A program made the translations under genes and the position numbers. 34,505 nucleotides of DNA from JBBDIM01 sp040880405 (GTDB taxonomy: Bacteria; Planctomycetota; Planctomycetia; Pirellulales; Pirellulaceae): assembly GCA_040880405.1 (NCBI GenBank), contig JBBDIM010000076.1, forward strand, positions 1-34,505, written 5' to 3'. The notes below the pieces were generated by a model. It had not been told where the DNA came from. It saw nothing but the letters and a program-made list of their open reading frames with translations, and searched no databases. Positions within the stretch are counted from its first letter, which is position 1; every line of letters begins with the position of its first letter. Below, in pieces: positions 21,448-29,349 of the stretch.

Positions 21448-24239
21448 AGCTGGTAGGCCCGTCTCCGAAATCGCAACCGAATCACTTCCGCCATCGTGTT
21501 AATCAGAAAGGTCATCGCAAACAGCACCAATGCCGAGAAGAACAGCACGCGAAAATGCGAGCCACCCTTGACCGCCTCGGGCAGCTCAATTGCGATATTG
21601 GTCGCCAAGGTGCGGAAACCGCTAAACCAGTTCCAATCCTGAACCGGGGTGTTACCACCCGCCATCAGCACGATCATTGTCTCGCCCACCACGCGGCCCA
21701 GCCCGATCATCAACGCGGAAAAGAGCCCGCTCATCGCGGTGGGAATCACAATGCGAAGGGTCGTCTGCCACGGTGTTGCTCCACAACCGAGCGAGGCGGA
21801 GCGCAAATGCCGCGGGACGGTCATCAGGGCGTCATCGGCGATCGTGTAAATGATCGGAATCACGGCGAAACCCATCACGAACCCCACCACCATGGCGTTC
21901 CGCTGTTCGTAGCGGTCGATGTAGGTCCCCCGCGGATCCCAACCGGCCAGTTCCAGCATCCAGCCCAACAACAGCGCCAGCCCCAAGGTCAGGAGCGTCA
22001 GGAAGAGAAACTTAACAAAGGTCAGCAAGGCGAATTGAGTGCGACCAAGTTCCGAGAAGTTCCCACGGAGATAGGGATTCAACACCGACGCGTCCCACAG
22101 CATCACCGCCACCGCCGAAAGCGGCACCAGCAGCAATAGCCAACCCCCGACGCCGGTGCCACGCTCAGGGTCGTCCAACCACAGCTTGATGTCTCCGACA
22201 AATAGGATTTGCTCCACGATCGGTCCCACCAAATAGGAGAACCACAACCCTAGTGCGAGCGCGGGAAACATCAGCAGCAGCCGGATCCCTTGCCAACGGA
22301 GCGTCCATTTGCGGGGCAGTAGCTGCCAACAAAAGGCACCACACAATAGCGTGAAGGGAACCAGCAATAGGGAGGACAAAGCGGCCGGCACGACATGCTC
22401 GACCAACGGGGCAAAAACCAAGGCCGCCAAAAACCCCAGTACCACACTGGGCAGGCTGGCCATCATTTCGACCGTCGGTTTGACATACGAACGGACCCGG
22501 CCGCTGGTGAACTCGCTGGTGTAGATGGCCGCCAGCAAAGCGATGGGGGCCCCGAACAGCAGCGAGTAAAACGTGCTCTTGAGGGTGCCTGAAATCAGTG
22601 GATAGAGCGAGAACTTCACCTCCGGCTCGACACTCGCGGCACTGCTTTGCCAAATATGCTGAGGATGGGCGTACCCTTCATACCAAACCGGCATGAACAG
22701 GGCCGAGAGGCTGACATCGGGGTGCATCGGGTCGAAGTCCCACGCCATGAGGGTCCCGCCCGACTCGGCGATGATGCCGTTTTCTTTTGGCGTGATCGCG
22801 ATCCGAGAGACCGGCGCGTCGCCCGGGATGCGGACATCCACCACTTCCAATTCCGTGGTCATGTGGAAAACCCGGCCTTGGCCACTTTGGTAACCTAGCG
22901 CGAACATCCGGCTCTGCTGCGAGATTCCGATCGCGGTTACCGGCTCGAACGCTTGAGGAAGGGTATGGGCCTTTACTAGGGTGTAGCCATCGCTCGTTTC
23001 ACGGGCTCGATACTCGGGATCCTCGGCATCGACAATCCGAATCCGAAACCACCCCGTGGCGCGGCCTTCGCTATCTCCCACCAACAAGGTTTCGCGTCCC
23101 AAAATCAAATCGCAGGCGGTGACGGTCGAATCCAACTCGGGAAGCAGATCAACCTTCTCCGCAATCTGAATCTGATCGGTGTTGCGAATATCGTAGCGAA
23201 CCGCCTGGCCGAAATCCCAGATCGCCACGACGCTGTCACCCAGGCCGGTCACAAACAGGAAATCGGGGAGTTTCTCGCGAATCGGGACCAGGGGCAGGTC
23301 GTGAACCTTCGCCTCGCTGCTGGAGCCGCCGAACAGACTCCGCTTCTGTTTGACCACTCCCAGCTTGAGCTCGCCCGACTCGGTCAGGGCCGCAAACACG
23401 ACATCCGCCGCCCCCAATTGGTTGGCGCTGTCCCCCTGCCCTTTCTCCGGCACGTGATCCAACCGGATGACCGGTGAATCCCCCACTTCGATCGGATCGC
23501 CAAAATCCCACACCAGCCGCTGCAATCGGAATTGACCCTGGGTCGTCCGCTGGATGATGCCATCCTCGTACAGGCCGTACCCGGTGTCGTCGGCCAGGTC
23601 GGATTGCGTCGCTGCGGCGTCCTTCGTTGGGTCGGACATCGCCAGCGGGTCGACATCCCCCGGCTCCAGTTCCGTCTCGATCTGGGCTTCCTGGAGGTTC
23701 CGCTGAACCTCCAGCGGATCGATGAACGTCGTATCAAAACCAATCTTGCCGATCCGCACCGTGCCATCGTCCAACCCCAACAACACACCTCGCCGACCCG
23801 GCGAAGTACTGATCGCCGTGATCGTCCGCCCCTCGAACAGCTTCTCGGTTTGGATCCGGCGACTCGCCTTGAACGGGACAGCTTCCTCGGACTCATCGGA
23901 GGCGGAACCCTCGTTGTCGCCACGACCCAGAATATAGGTCTCCAGTTCCCCTGCCGTGGTCACCACCCACGCCATGGTGCGGTACTCGTCTATCTGAACG
24001 TGCAGCGCGGACTCGTCGTCCCACGGGGTGGCGTCGGTATGGATCTTCTCGACCGTCGCCGACATGAACAGCGGGATGACCTCAACCACCAAGACCAACG
24101 CGACCAGGCAAACCGCGACGATGGTGGCGATGCCGCCAATCGTGATCATCCCCTCGGCCAGGATGTCGGACATCCGGACGGTCCAAGGGGTTTTCATTCT
24201 CCGTCGGCGGCCAGCAAATCCCTGCTGCGGCTCATTCAT
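21444..24239 (-). CDS. pstC: Phosphate ABC transporter permease PstC with periplasmic beta-propeller-like insertion
   Basis: 931 residues, about three times a standard PstC. One transmembrane segment (about 30-58) is followed by about 480 residues outside the membrane (60-540). This region is a series of beta-strand-rich units such as MAWVVTTAGELETYIL, GVLLGLDDGTVRIGKI, DSVVAIWDFGQAVRYDI and RIAITPKENGIIAESGGTLMAWDFD, which look like WD40-type propeller blades. The permease core then starts at LISGTLKSTFYSLLFGAPIA and includes SLPSVVLGFLAAL, the EAA-type loop DALMTVPRHLRSASLGCGATPWQT, and the PstC hallmark GRVVGETMIVLMAGGNTP (848-865). It follows pstS by 113 bases and overlaps pstA. Confidence 0.92.
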   Translation of the reverse strand: MNEPQQGFAGRRRRMKTPWTVRMSDILAEGMITIGGIATIVAVCLVALVLVVEVIPLFMSATVEKIHTDATPWDDESALHVQIDEYRTMAWVVTTAGELETYILGRGDNEGSASDESEEAVPFKASRRIQTEKLFEGRTITAISTSPGRRGVLLGLDDGTVRIGKIGFDTTFIDPLEVQRNLQEAQIETELEPGDVDPLAMSDPTKDAAATQSDLADDTGYGLYEDGIIQRTTQGQFRLQRLVWDFGDPIEVGDSPVIRLDHVPEKGQGDSANQLGAADVVFAALTESGELKLGVVKQKRSLFGGSSSEAKVHDLPLVPIREKLPDFLFVTGLGDSVVAIWDFGQAVRYDIRNTDQIQIAEKVDLLPELDSTVTACDLILGRETLLVGDSEGRATGWFRIRIVDAEDPEYRARETSDGYTLVKAHTLPQAFEPVTAIGISQQSRMFALGYQSGQGRVFHMTTELEVVDVRIPGDAPVSRIAITPKENGIIAESGGTLMAWDFDPMHPDVSLSALFMPVWYEGYAHPQHIWQSSAASVEPEVKFSLYPLISGTLKSTFYSLLFGAPIALLAAIYTSEFTSGRVRSYVKPTVEMMASLPSVVLGFLAALVFAPLVEHVVPAALSSLLLVPFTLLCGAFCWQLLPRKWTLRWQGIRLLLMFPALALGLWFSYLVGPIVEQILFVGDIKLWLDDPERGTGVGGWLLLLVPLSAVAVMLWDASVLNPYLRGNFSELGRTQFALLTFVKFLFLTLLTLGLALLLGWMLELAGWDPRGTYIDRYEQRNAMVVGFVMGFAVIPIIYTIADDALMTVPRHLRSASLGCGATPWQTTLRIVIPTAMSGLFSALMIGLGRVVGETMIVLMAGGNTPVQDWNWFSGFRTLATNIAIELPEAVKGGSHFRVLFFSALVLFAMTFLINTMAEVIRLRFRRRAYQL

Positions 24240-24352
24240 TCGGGTGATCTACTGCGTATTAGGCCGGAGCGGATGGAACTCGCCTTCTCCGATTCCGGCT
24301 CATCACGGCCGAAATCGACATGCGACTGATTCATCAACGAAAATCTTTTCCG

Positions 24353-25324
24353 TTAGTCGGTGATGCCAACCTTGGCCAGTTGCGCCTTCGCCACCACCGC
24401 GGGCAGCGGAAGATAGCCATCCTTGATCACGTCGGTTTGACCCTGCTTGCTGTAGATGTACTTGATGAACTCACGCCGCAGCGGATCGAGCTTGCTGCCG
24501 GGTCGGTAATTGACCGCGACGAGCAAAAAGCGAGACAGCGGGAATTGCTCGGCGTTTTCCGGTGTCGGGTCGATAAACTCCGCGCCATCGGCAGAGAGCG
24601 GAACCGCCCGAACATCGGCCGTTTTGTAACCAATGCCGCTATAGCCAATGCCGAACTTGTCTGACGCAATCCCCTGCACCACCGACGAGCTGCCCGGCTG
24701 CTCCTTCACGTTCGACTTGAAGTCGCCGTTGAAGAGGGCGTTTTGCTTGAAGTAGGAGTAGGTCCCCGAGGCGGAATTACGGCCGTACAGGCTGATCGGA
24801 GCCGAGCTGAACTCCCCACCCAGGTCCAATTGTCCCCAGCGAGAAATATCCGAACTCCCTCCACCCCGCCGCGTGTTGGTGAAGATGGCATCGACCTGCT
24901 TCAGCATGAGCCCCTTGATCGGGTTGTCTTTGTGGACATAGACCGCCAGCATGTCGATCCCGGTCCCTAGCTCCACCGGTTTGTAGCCGTACCGCTTTTC
25001 GAAGCTATCGATCTCGTCGCTCTTCATCGGACGGCTCATCGGGCCAAATGTGGCCGTACCCTGGATCAACGCGGGAGGAGCGGTTGAGGTCCCCTTCCCT
25101 TCGATCTCGATCCGAACATTCGGGTACATCTTCTGAAAACCCTCTGCCCAAAGGGTCATCATGTTATTCATCGTGTCCGAGCCGATGCTCTTGATCGTGC
25201 CGGAAACCCCGGATGTCGCCTTGTAGCTTGGCAAATCGGGATCGACAGAAAGTTGGGCAAGGAGTGGCCCCGGCAGACTGAAAACGACGGTCGCGACTAT
25301 CAAACCGCAAAGAATACGTAACAT
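24353..25324 (-). CDS. pstS: Phosphate-binding periplasmic protein PstS
   Basis: 323 residues with a signal peptide (1-23, cleavage after LLAQ-type end). It is the substrate-binding protein of the Pst importer. Phosphate-site motifs typical of PBP-like-2/PstS proteins are visible: SIGSDTMNNMMTLW near 47-60, GKGTSTAPPALIQGTATFGP near 76-95, and GRNSASGTYSYF near 182. The C-terminal lobe with FIKYIYSKQGQTDVIKDGYLPLP is also typical. There is no lipobox Cys, so it is probably soluble in the periplasm. First gene of the cluster, with about 450 bases of non-coding DNA upstream holding a candidate Pho box. Confidence 0.94.
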   Translation of the reverse strand: MLRILCGLIVATVVFSLPGPLLAQLSVDPDLPSYKATSGVSGTIKSIGSDTMNNMMTLWAEGFQKMYPNVRIEIEGKGTSTAPPALIQGTATFGPMSRPMKSDEIDSFEKRYGYKPVELGTGIDMLAVYVHKDNPIKGLMLKQVDAIFTNTRRGGGSSDISRWGQLDLGGEFSSAPISLYGRNSASGTYSYFKQNALFNGDFKSNVKEQPGSSSVVQGIASDKFGIGYSGIGYKTADVRAVPLSADGAEFIDPTPENAEQFPLSRFLLVAVNYRPGSKLDPLRREFIKYIYSKQGQTDVIKDGYLPLPAVVAKAQLAKVGITD

Positions 25325-25564
25325 GGGGCTTGGTTTCCGTTGGTTAATCTTCGCTCAGGACCACTCTGATGACCCCGGGGGGACATCGAGACACGAGGCC
25401 CTTAAATTAACAAATTTCAAACTCCCCATAAAGCTTCTCCGTCCATGGCAAACCGAAGCAATTTGCTGCCAGGCGAAACACCACCAGCCGTAACCCATTA
25501 CACCAAAACGCCTTACCGCAACAAGGCGGCAACCCACAGGAAGAAGAGGACGGAGTGAAGTTTT

Positions 25565-25581
25565 CTTAACGCAATGTTAAC
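25565..25581 (-). promoter_or_regulatory. Candidate Pho box upstream of pstS
   Basis: CTTAAC and GTTAAC begin exactly 11 bases apart (25565 and 25576), the spacing of the direct repeats bound by PhoB, PhoP and SphR-type regulators. The site is about 240 bases before the pstS ATG. I found no good -10 at the expected distance. Confidence 0.35.
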
Positions 25582-25605
25582 AAAACAGGCGTTCTACCCG
25601 CTTGC

Positions 25606-25634
25606 GATCCGTGTTAATCCGCGTCAATCCGTGG
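25606..25634. repeat. Dispersed ATCCGTGTTAATCC-type repeat fragment
   Basis: A tandem of CCGTGTTAAT-CCGCGTCAAT-CCGTGGC units with 10-base period. This sequence type recurs between genes in many environmental bacteria (recalled, not searched). No inverted partner is seen nearby. Confidence 0.5.
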
Positions 25635-25707
25635 CAAAAAAAATGTCTCGGCAAGCCACTAAGTGGGTTGATCGGCGTCTTTGGGGTTGAGGATGGAGCG
25701 ATTGAAC

Positions 25708-25781
25708 GGGGATAAGTTCAATTACGGGGGCCGCGGATTAGGGTTCTAATCCGCCGACTCCTTGTAATTGAACTCATCCCC
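25708..25781 (+). repeat. GGGGATRAGT palindromic repeat, copy 3
   Basis: A 74-bp hairpin with arms at 25708-25725 and 25764-25781 (17 of 18 matching) and an inner perfect CGGATTA/TAATCCG stem. Its last base is the third base of the TAG stop codon of the EF-hand gene on the minus strand. Confidence 0.9.
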
Positions 25782-27661
25782 TATCTGCCCGCCGTCTCCT
25801 CCGCGGAAATTAGGCCGTCGGAGTCGCGATCCAGCATTTGGAACTGGGCGTCGGTTCCCAGGAATTCCCGCCGGCTGATGTCTCCGTCTCCGTTGGAGTC
25901 CATTGCTTGGTGCCAAGCGGGTCGATCCTCTTGTTCGTCGCTGTCCAACTCAAACGGCTCCGCGATTCGTAGCGGCTGCGGCGCTGGGTCGTCCTCGCCC
26001 CGATAGATTTCAAACACCATCACCCCGGGAATCTGTTCCGCCTGGAGCAATTGATCCGCGCGCGTGACCCAATCGGCCAACCGCTTGCCCACCCCGGCGA
26101 GCTCCCGAGGCGAAAGCCGCCCATCCCGGTTTTCGTCTAGTTGCCAGAACAAGGGGTCTACCCCGTCGAGCGATTGAATCCGCACTTGGGCTCGTTCAAC
26201 CAAACGTTGGGCCATCATCGCCTCGCGGATCTCATCGGGGTAAAGCTGACCATCGCCATCGTGATCGGCGGCGGCAAACTCAACAGCTCCGAGGAGCCCG
26301 GGAAAGATCATAAATTCCAATTCCGTCAGGTAGCCATCACCGTTGCGATCGGCCCTTGCCATAAACTGTTCGACTTCCGCTTCGGACAGTTCGCTACCTG
26401 GCAAATCCCTAAGCCGGAAGACGAGTATTTTACCTGGGCCGGTCAGGATCGAGGCGCTCGGTTTCGTCTCAAGTTCCCAGCCACTCGTCGCGTTCTCCGC
26501 TAGAACCACTTCCAATCGCGGGTTCCCCGCTCCGAGCCACGTCTCCAACATCACTTCCGCCGGGAGATCTCGTAGGCGCGGTAAGTCGTTGCCATCTAAC
26601 CTGAGCTCCGGCATCACCGGTGGATCGAGCACCGCCAATTGCTCCGGGCTGCCCAGCAGAGACCAACTGACGGGCGCACCGAACTGATAAATTCGCTCAA
26701 TTCCATCCAATAACGAGAACCAATCGGTCCGCTCTTCCAAGAGATAGGCAGATCGTGGACCCTGAAACCGCCGTGGGTCGGGCTCTTCCATGCCGGGCAT
26801 CACCGGCGTGGAGGCCCTCGCTTGCTGAAGCTCTTCGGCGGTCACCAGTTGGTCGTCATTCAAGTCCGCTACTCGCAACCGATCGGCCACCCCAGCCAGC
26901 TCGCTTGGAACCAAACGTCCATCCCCATCTCGGTCCAACCATTGCCACAGGGGCGAATTCTCGCGCTGTCGATCTCCCGCGTAAGCGGTCGGACGAATCG
27001 AAAAGGTCCGACCGACCGCTCGATTTCGAGTCAGAAACCGGACCAACTCCGGCGGCTCGACCTTACCATTGCGATTGGCATCGTAGCGATCGAGCAGTTG
27101 CTTGCGGTCGCTATCGGTCTCATGCCCCAGATTACCGTATAGCCCACTCTTGACCGCAGGCTGGTCCAGGAGTTGGTCCCACGTTACGAAGTCCGGGGCA
27201 GGGTCCGCTTGTTCGTCAGGCGGTGCCGCCTCACCTTCGGGCTGGGGGCGCCCCAGAAACCGATCCACCAACGACTCCATCGCCAAGGGATGCGGCTTTC
27301 CCTCGATCCACACACGGATATCGACCCTTAGCGGCCCGGCGGTGGTCATCAGCAGCAGCTTTTCGGGCGGATTGGGATCAGGCACCTCGTCAGCTTGTAC
27401 CGCGCCAGGTCCTAACGGATCTTGTTCCTCGACGATTGGCGCGAACTCGGGAGATTCGCCCACCAACTCAAGTTCCGGCGTGCCTGGATCGACCGTCACG
27501 TTGGCCGAAGGAGTTTCCGCCGGTGGCAGCGCGTCGCTCTTCGGCGTCTGACTAGCGGAAGAATTGGCGGTGGAAGGTACCGGTGCCGCGGGACGACAGC
27601 CCCATGCTAGGAGCAACACGCCCAACAACAAGGTTCTGAAAATTCGCCGCGGCAACAACAC
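25781..27661 (-). CDS. Lipoprotein with eight EF-hand calcium-binding loops
   Basis: 626 residues. The N-terminus MLLPRRIFRTLLLGVLLLAW is followed by G-C22, a lipobox, so the protein should be lipid-anchored. A Pro-rich linker follows (about 23-100). Eight EF-hand loops begin with Asp at about residues 194, 243, 266, 438, 466, 509, 588 and 611, for example DRDGDGRLVPSE, DRNGDGYLTELE, DHDGDGQLYPDE and DSNGDGDISRRE; most keep the 12th-position Glu. A region of about 150 residues without EF-hands (285-430) separates two groups and looks beta-rich. The gene is 13 bases downstream of the DUF1501 gene, so they form an operon. Calcium binding is well supported; the role is unknown. Confidence 0.88.
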   Translation of the reverse strand: MLLPRRIFRTLLLGVLLLAWGCRPAAPVPSTANSSASQTPKSDALPPAETPSANVTVDPGTPELELVGESPEFAPIVEEQDPLGPGAVQADEVPDPNPPEKLLLMTTAGPLRVDIRVWIEGKPHPLAMESLVDRFLGRPQPEGEAAPPDEQADPAPDFVTWDQLLDQPAVKSGLYGNLGHETDSDRKQLLDRYDANRNGKVEPPELVRFLTRNRAVGRTFSIRPTAYAGDRQRENSPLWQWLDRDGDGRLVPSELAGVADRLRVADLNDDQLVTAEELQQARASTPVMPGMEEPDPRRFQGPRSAYLLEERTDWFSLLDGIERIYQFGAPVSWSLLGSPEQLAVLDPPVMPELRLDGNDLPRLRDLPAEVMLETWLGAGNPRLEVVLAENATSGWELETKPSASILTGPGKILVFRLRDLPGSELSEAEVEQFMARADRNGDGYLTELEFMIFPGLLGAVEFAAADHDGDGQLYPDEIREAMMAQRLVERAQVRIQSLDGVDPLFWQLDENRDGRLSPRELAGVGKRLADWVTRADQLLQAEQIPGVMVFEIYRGEDDPAPQPLRIAEPFELDSDEQEDRPAWHQAMDSNGDGDISRREFLGTDAQFQMLDRDSDGLISAEETAGR

Positions 27662-27674
27662 ACTCGCTCCTCCG

Positions 27675-29012
27675 TTAGCTCAACACCGCATGCACGGGAA
27701 AACCCTCGGCCAACTTGAGCGGCCTACCCAGCGGGGTGTGGATTTCCGTCTCCGGATCGATCCCTACCGCCTGACACAAGGTGCTCCACAGGTCCTGGAC
27801 CTCAACCTTGCCCTCGACCACCTCCATCCCGGAATCGTTGGTCGCGCCATAAGCCTGACCTCCCCGGATGCCGCCACCGCCGAGTACGCAGCTCCAGGCG
27901 TCGGGGAAATGATCTCGGCCGGCGCTCGCGTTGATGACCGGCGTTCGGCCGAATTCACCCATCCAGACAATCGTCGTATTCTCCAGCAGCCCGCGCTCCT
28001 TCAGATCATCCAGCAGTTGGCTCCACGCCTTGTCCAGTTCGGACGAGAGACCCTGGACCAGCGAAAAGTTGTCCATGTGGGTATCCCAGCCGAGTGTCTG
28101 ACCACGCAACGTGACCTCCACAAACGGCACGCCCCGTTCTACCAATCGCCGGGCCACCAAACAGCCTTGGCCAAATGTCCCCCGACCATACGCCTCTCGC
28201 GTCTCGTCACTCTCCTGTTCCAAATCAAACGCCGAGGCCGCTTCGCCCCGCATCATCCGGACCGCTTGGTTGAAGATCGTATCGTGGGCGGTCGCCGCCT
28301 CACCACCACGCCGCGCGGCATGGGCCGCTTGCCGTGCCCGCCACATCGCCAGACGACGTTCGACCTGCTCGTCGGTCACGCCATCCGCCTGATTCAAAAA
28401 ATCGATCCCCAACCGGGGCTCATTTGGCGCGTCGGGCGTTTCCGGATTGCCTGGGCTGGCAGCAGCACCCCGATCGACCACTTGGACCGGGGCATATTTC
28501 GGACCCAGAAAACCAGGTCCCAAGCCATCCGCCCCCAGGGCAAGCTCCGGGTTGATCGAAATAAAGTTGGGCAACACGGCGTCGTCGGCACCTAACTGCT
28601 GCGAGAAGACCGAACCGAGGCTCGGATAGCTGAGCGGCCCGCCGGGGGTCTGGCCAGTGTGCATTAAATAGGTCCCTCGCTGGTGATCCCCTTCCTTGGT
28701 GTGCATTCCGCGCAAGAGCGCCAAGTGGTCGATCCGCTCGGCCAACTGGGGCAGGTGTTCGCTGATCCGAACCCCCGGCACGCTGGTCGGAATTTCCTTG
28801 AACTCACCCCCGTTGGCATGTCCCGGCTTGAGATCGAAAGTATCGAGCTGGCTCGGTCCGCCCGCCATCCACAGCACAATGCAGTGCCGCTTCGGCTTGC
28901 CATTCGCGGCGGCGGCCTGAGCCAATCGCGGCAACCAACCGCAACTGCTCGCACCCCATAGCCCAGCGACTCCGCCGAGAAATTTACGCCGTGAAAGCCC
29001 GCGTCGTATCAT
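27675..29012 (-). CDS. DUF1501 protein with Tat signal
   Basis: 445 residues. The N-terminus LSRRKFLGGVAGLWG is a twin-arginine signal, so it is exported folded. The DUF1501 (alkaline phosphatase/sulfatase-like fold) pattern is clear: CIVLWMAGGPSQLDTFDLKPGH, HLPQLAERIDHLALLRGM, HQRGTYLMHTGQTPGG, PFVEVTLRGQTLGWDTHMDNF, TTIVWMGEFGRTPVINASAGRDHFPDAW and GGGIRGGQAYGAT. The family is very large in planctomycetes and nearly always paired with DUF1549/DUF1553 proteins, as here. Its biochemical role is not established. Confidence 0.93.
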   Translation of the reverse strand: MIRRGLSRRKFLGGVAGLWGASSCGWLPRLAQAAAANGKPKRHCIVLWMAGGPSQLDTFDLKPGHANGGEFKEIPTSVPGVRISEHLPQLAERIDHLALLRGMHTKEGDHQRGTYLMHTGQTPGGPLSYPSLGSVFSQQLGADDAVLPNFISINPELALGADGLGPGFLGPKYAPVQVVDRGAAASPGNPETPDAPNEPRLGIDFLNQADGVTDEQVERRLAMWRARQAAHAARRGGEAATAHDTIFNQAVRMMRGEAASAFDLEQESDETREAYGRGTFGQGCLVARRLVERGVPFVEVTLRGQTLGWDTHMDNFSLVQGLSSELDKAWSQLLDDLKERGLLENTTIVWMGEFGRTPVINASAGRDHFPDAWSCVLGGGGIRGGQAYGATNDSGMEVVEGKVEVQDLWSTLCQAVGIDPETEIHTPLGRPLKLAEGFPVHAVLS

Positions 29013-29092
29013 CGCAACCTCCCGTATTTTTTATTTTCATACCGCGAAACCGCCCCCGCGTGCGATGGGTAACACGGCGAGGTCACCTCTCA

Positions 29093-29169
29093 GGGGATGA
29101 GTCCCCTCACTTTCCATCCCGGCAAACGGAAACCTGTAGCATCAAGCATCCACCTTGGGACTTATCCCC
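29093..29169 (+). repeat. Diverged GGGGATRAGT palindromic repeat, copy 4
   Basis: Arms GGGGATGAGTCCC at 29093 and GGGACTTATCCCC ending at 29169 match except for the R position. The inner arm (TTCAATTAC in copies 1-3) has diverged. Confidence 0.7.
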
Positions 29170-29233
29170 TTCCCGCGCGACTGGCCAAGGGTGGACCCAT
29201 TTTCCTACCGCGTACTCACTTCAGCGCGGCGAG

Positions 29234-29307
29234 GGGGATAAGTCCAATTATCGCCGGGCTCACGGGGCGACACACCTTGCCACTTCCTGATAATCGGACT
29301 CATCCCC
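29234..29307 (+). repeat. Diverged GGGGATRAGT palindromic repeat, copy 5
   Basis: A 74-bp hairpin with arms at 29234-29252 and 29289-29307 of the form GGGGATRAGTCCRATTATC, 17 of 19 matching. The compensated change from TTCAATTAC to TCCRATTATC marks a subvariant of the family. Copies 4 and 5 fill most of the 337-base gap between the DUF1501 and DUF1549/DUF1553 genes. Confidence 0.82.
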
Positions 29308-29349
29308 TGCGAGTTCACCTTGTCCCACACTAACATTCCAACCGCCACA

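Noticed and set aside
25355..25537. 60-residue minus-strand open frame upstream of pstS
   Set aside because: No ribosome-binding site or family features; more likely pstS leader.
27564..28595. 343-residue plus-strand open frame
   Set aside because: Antisense to the DUF1501 gene; His/Arg/Gln-rich without recognisable domain.
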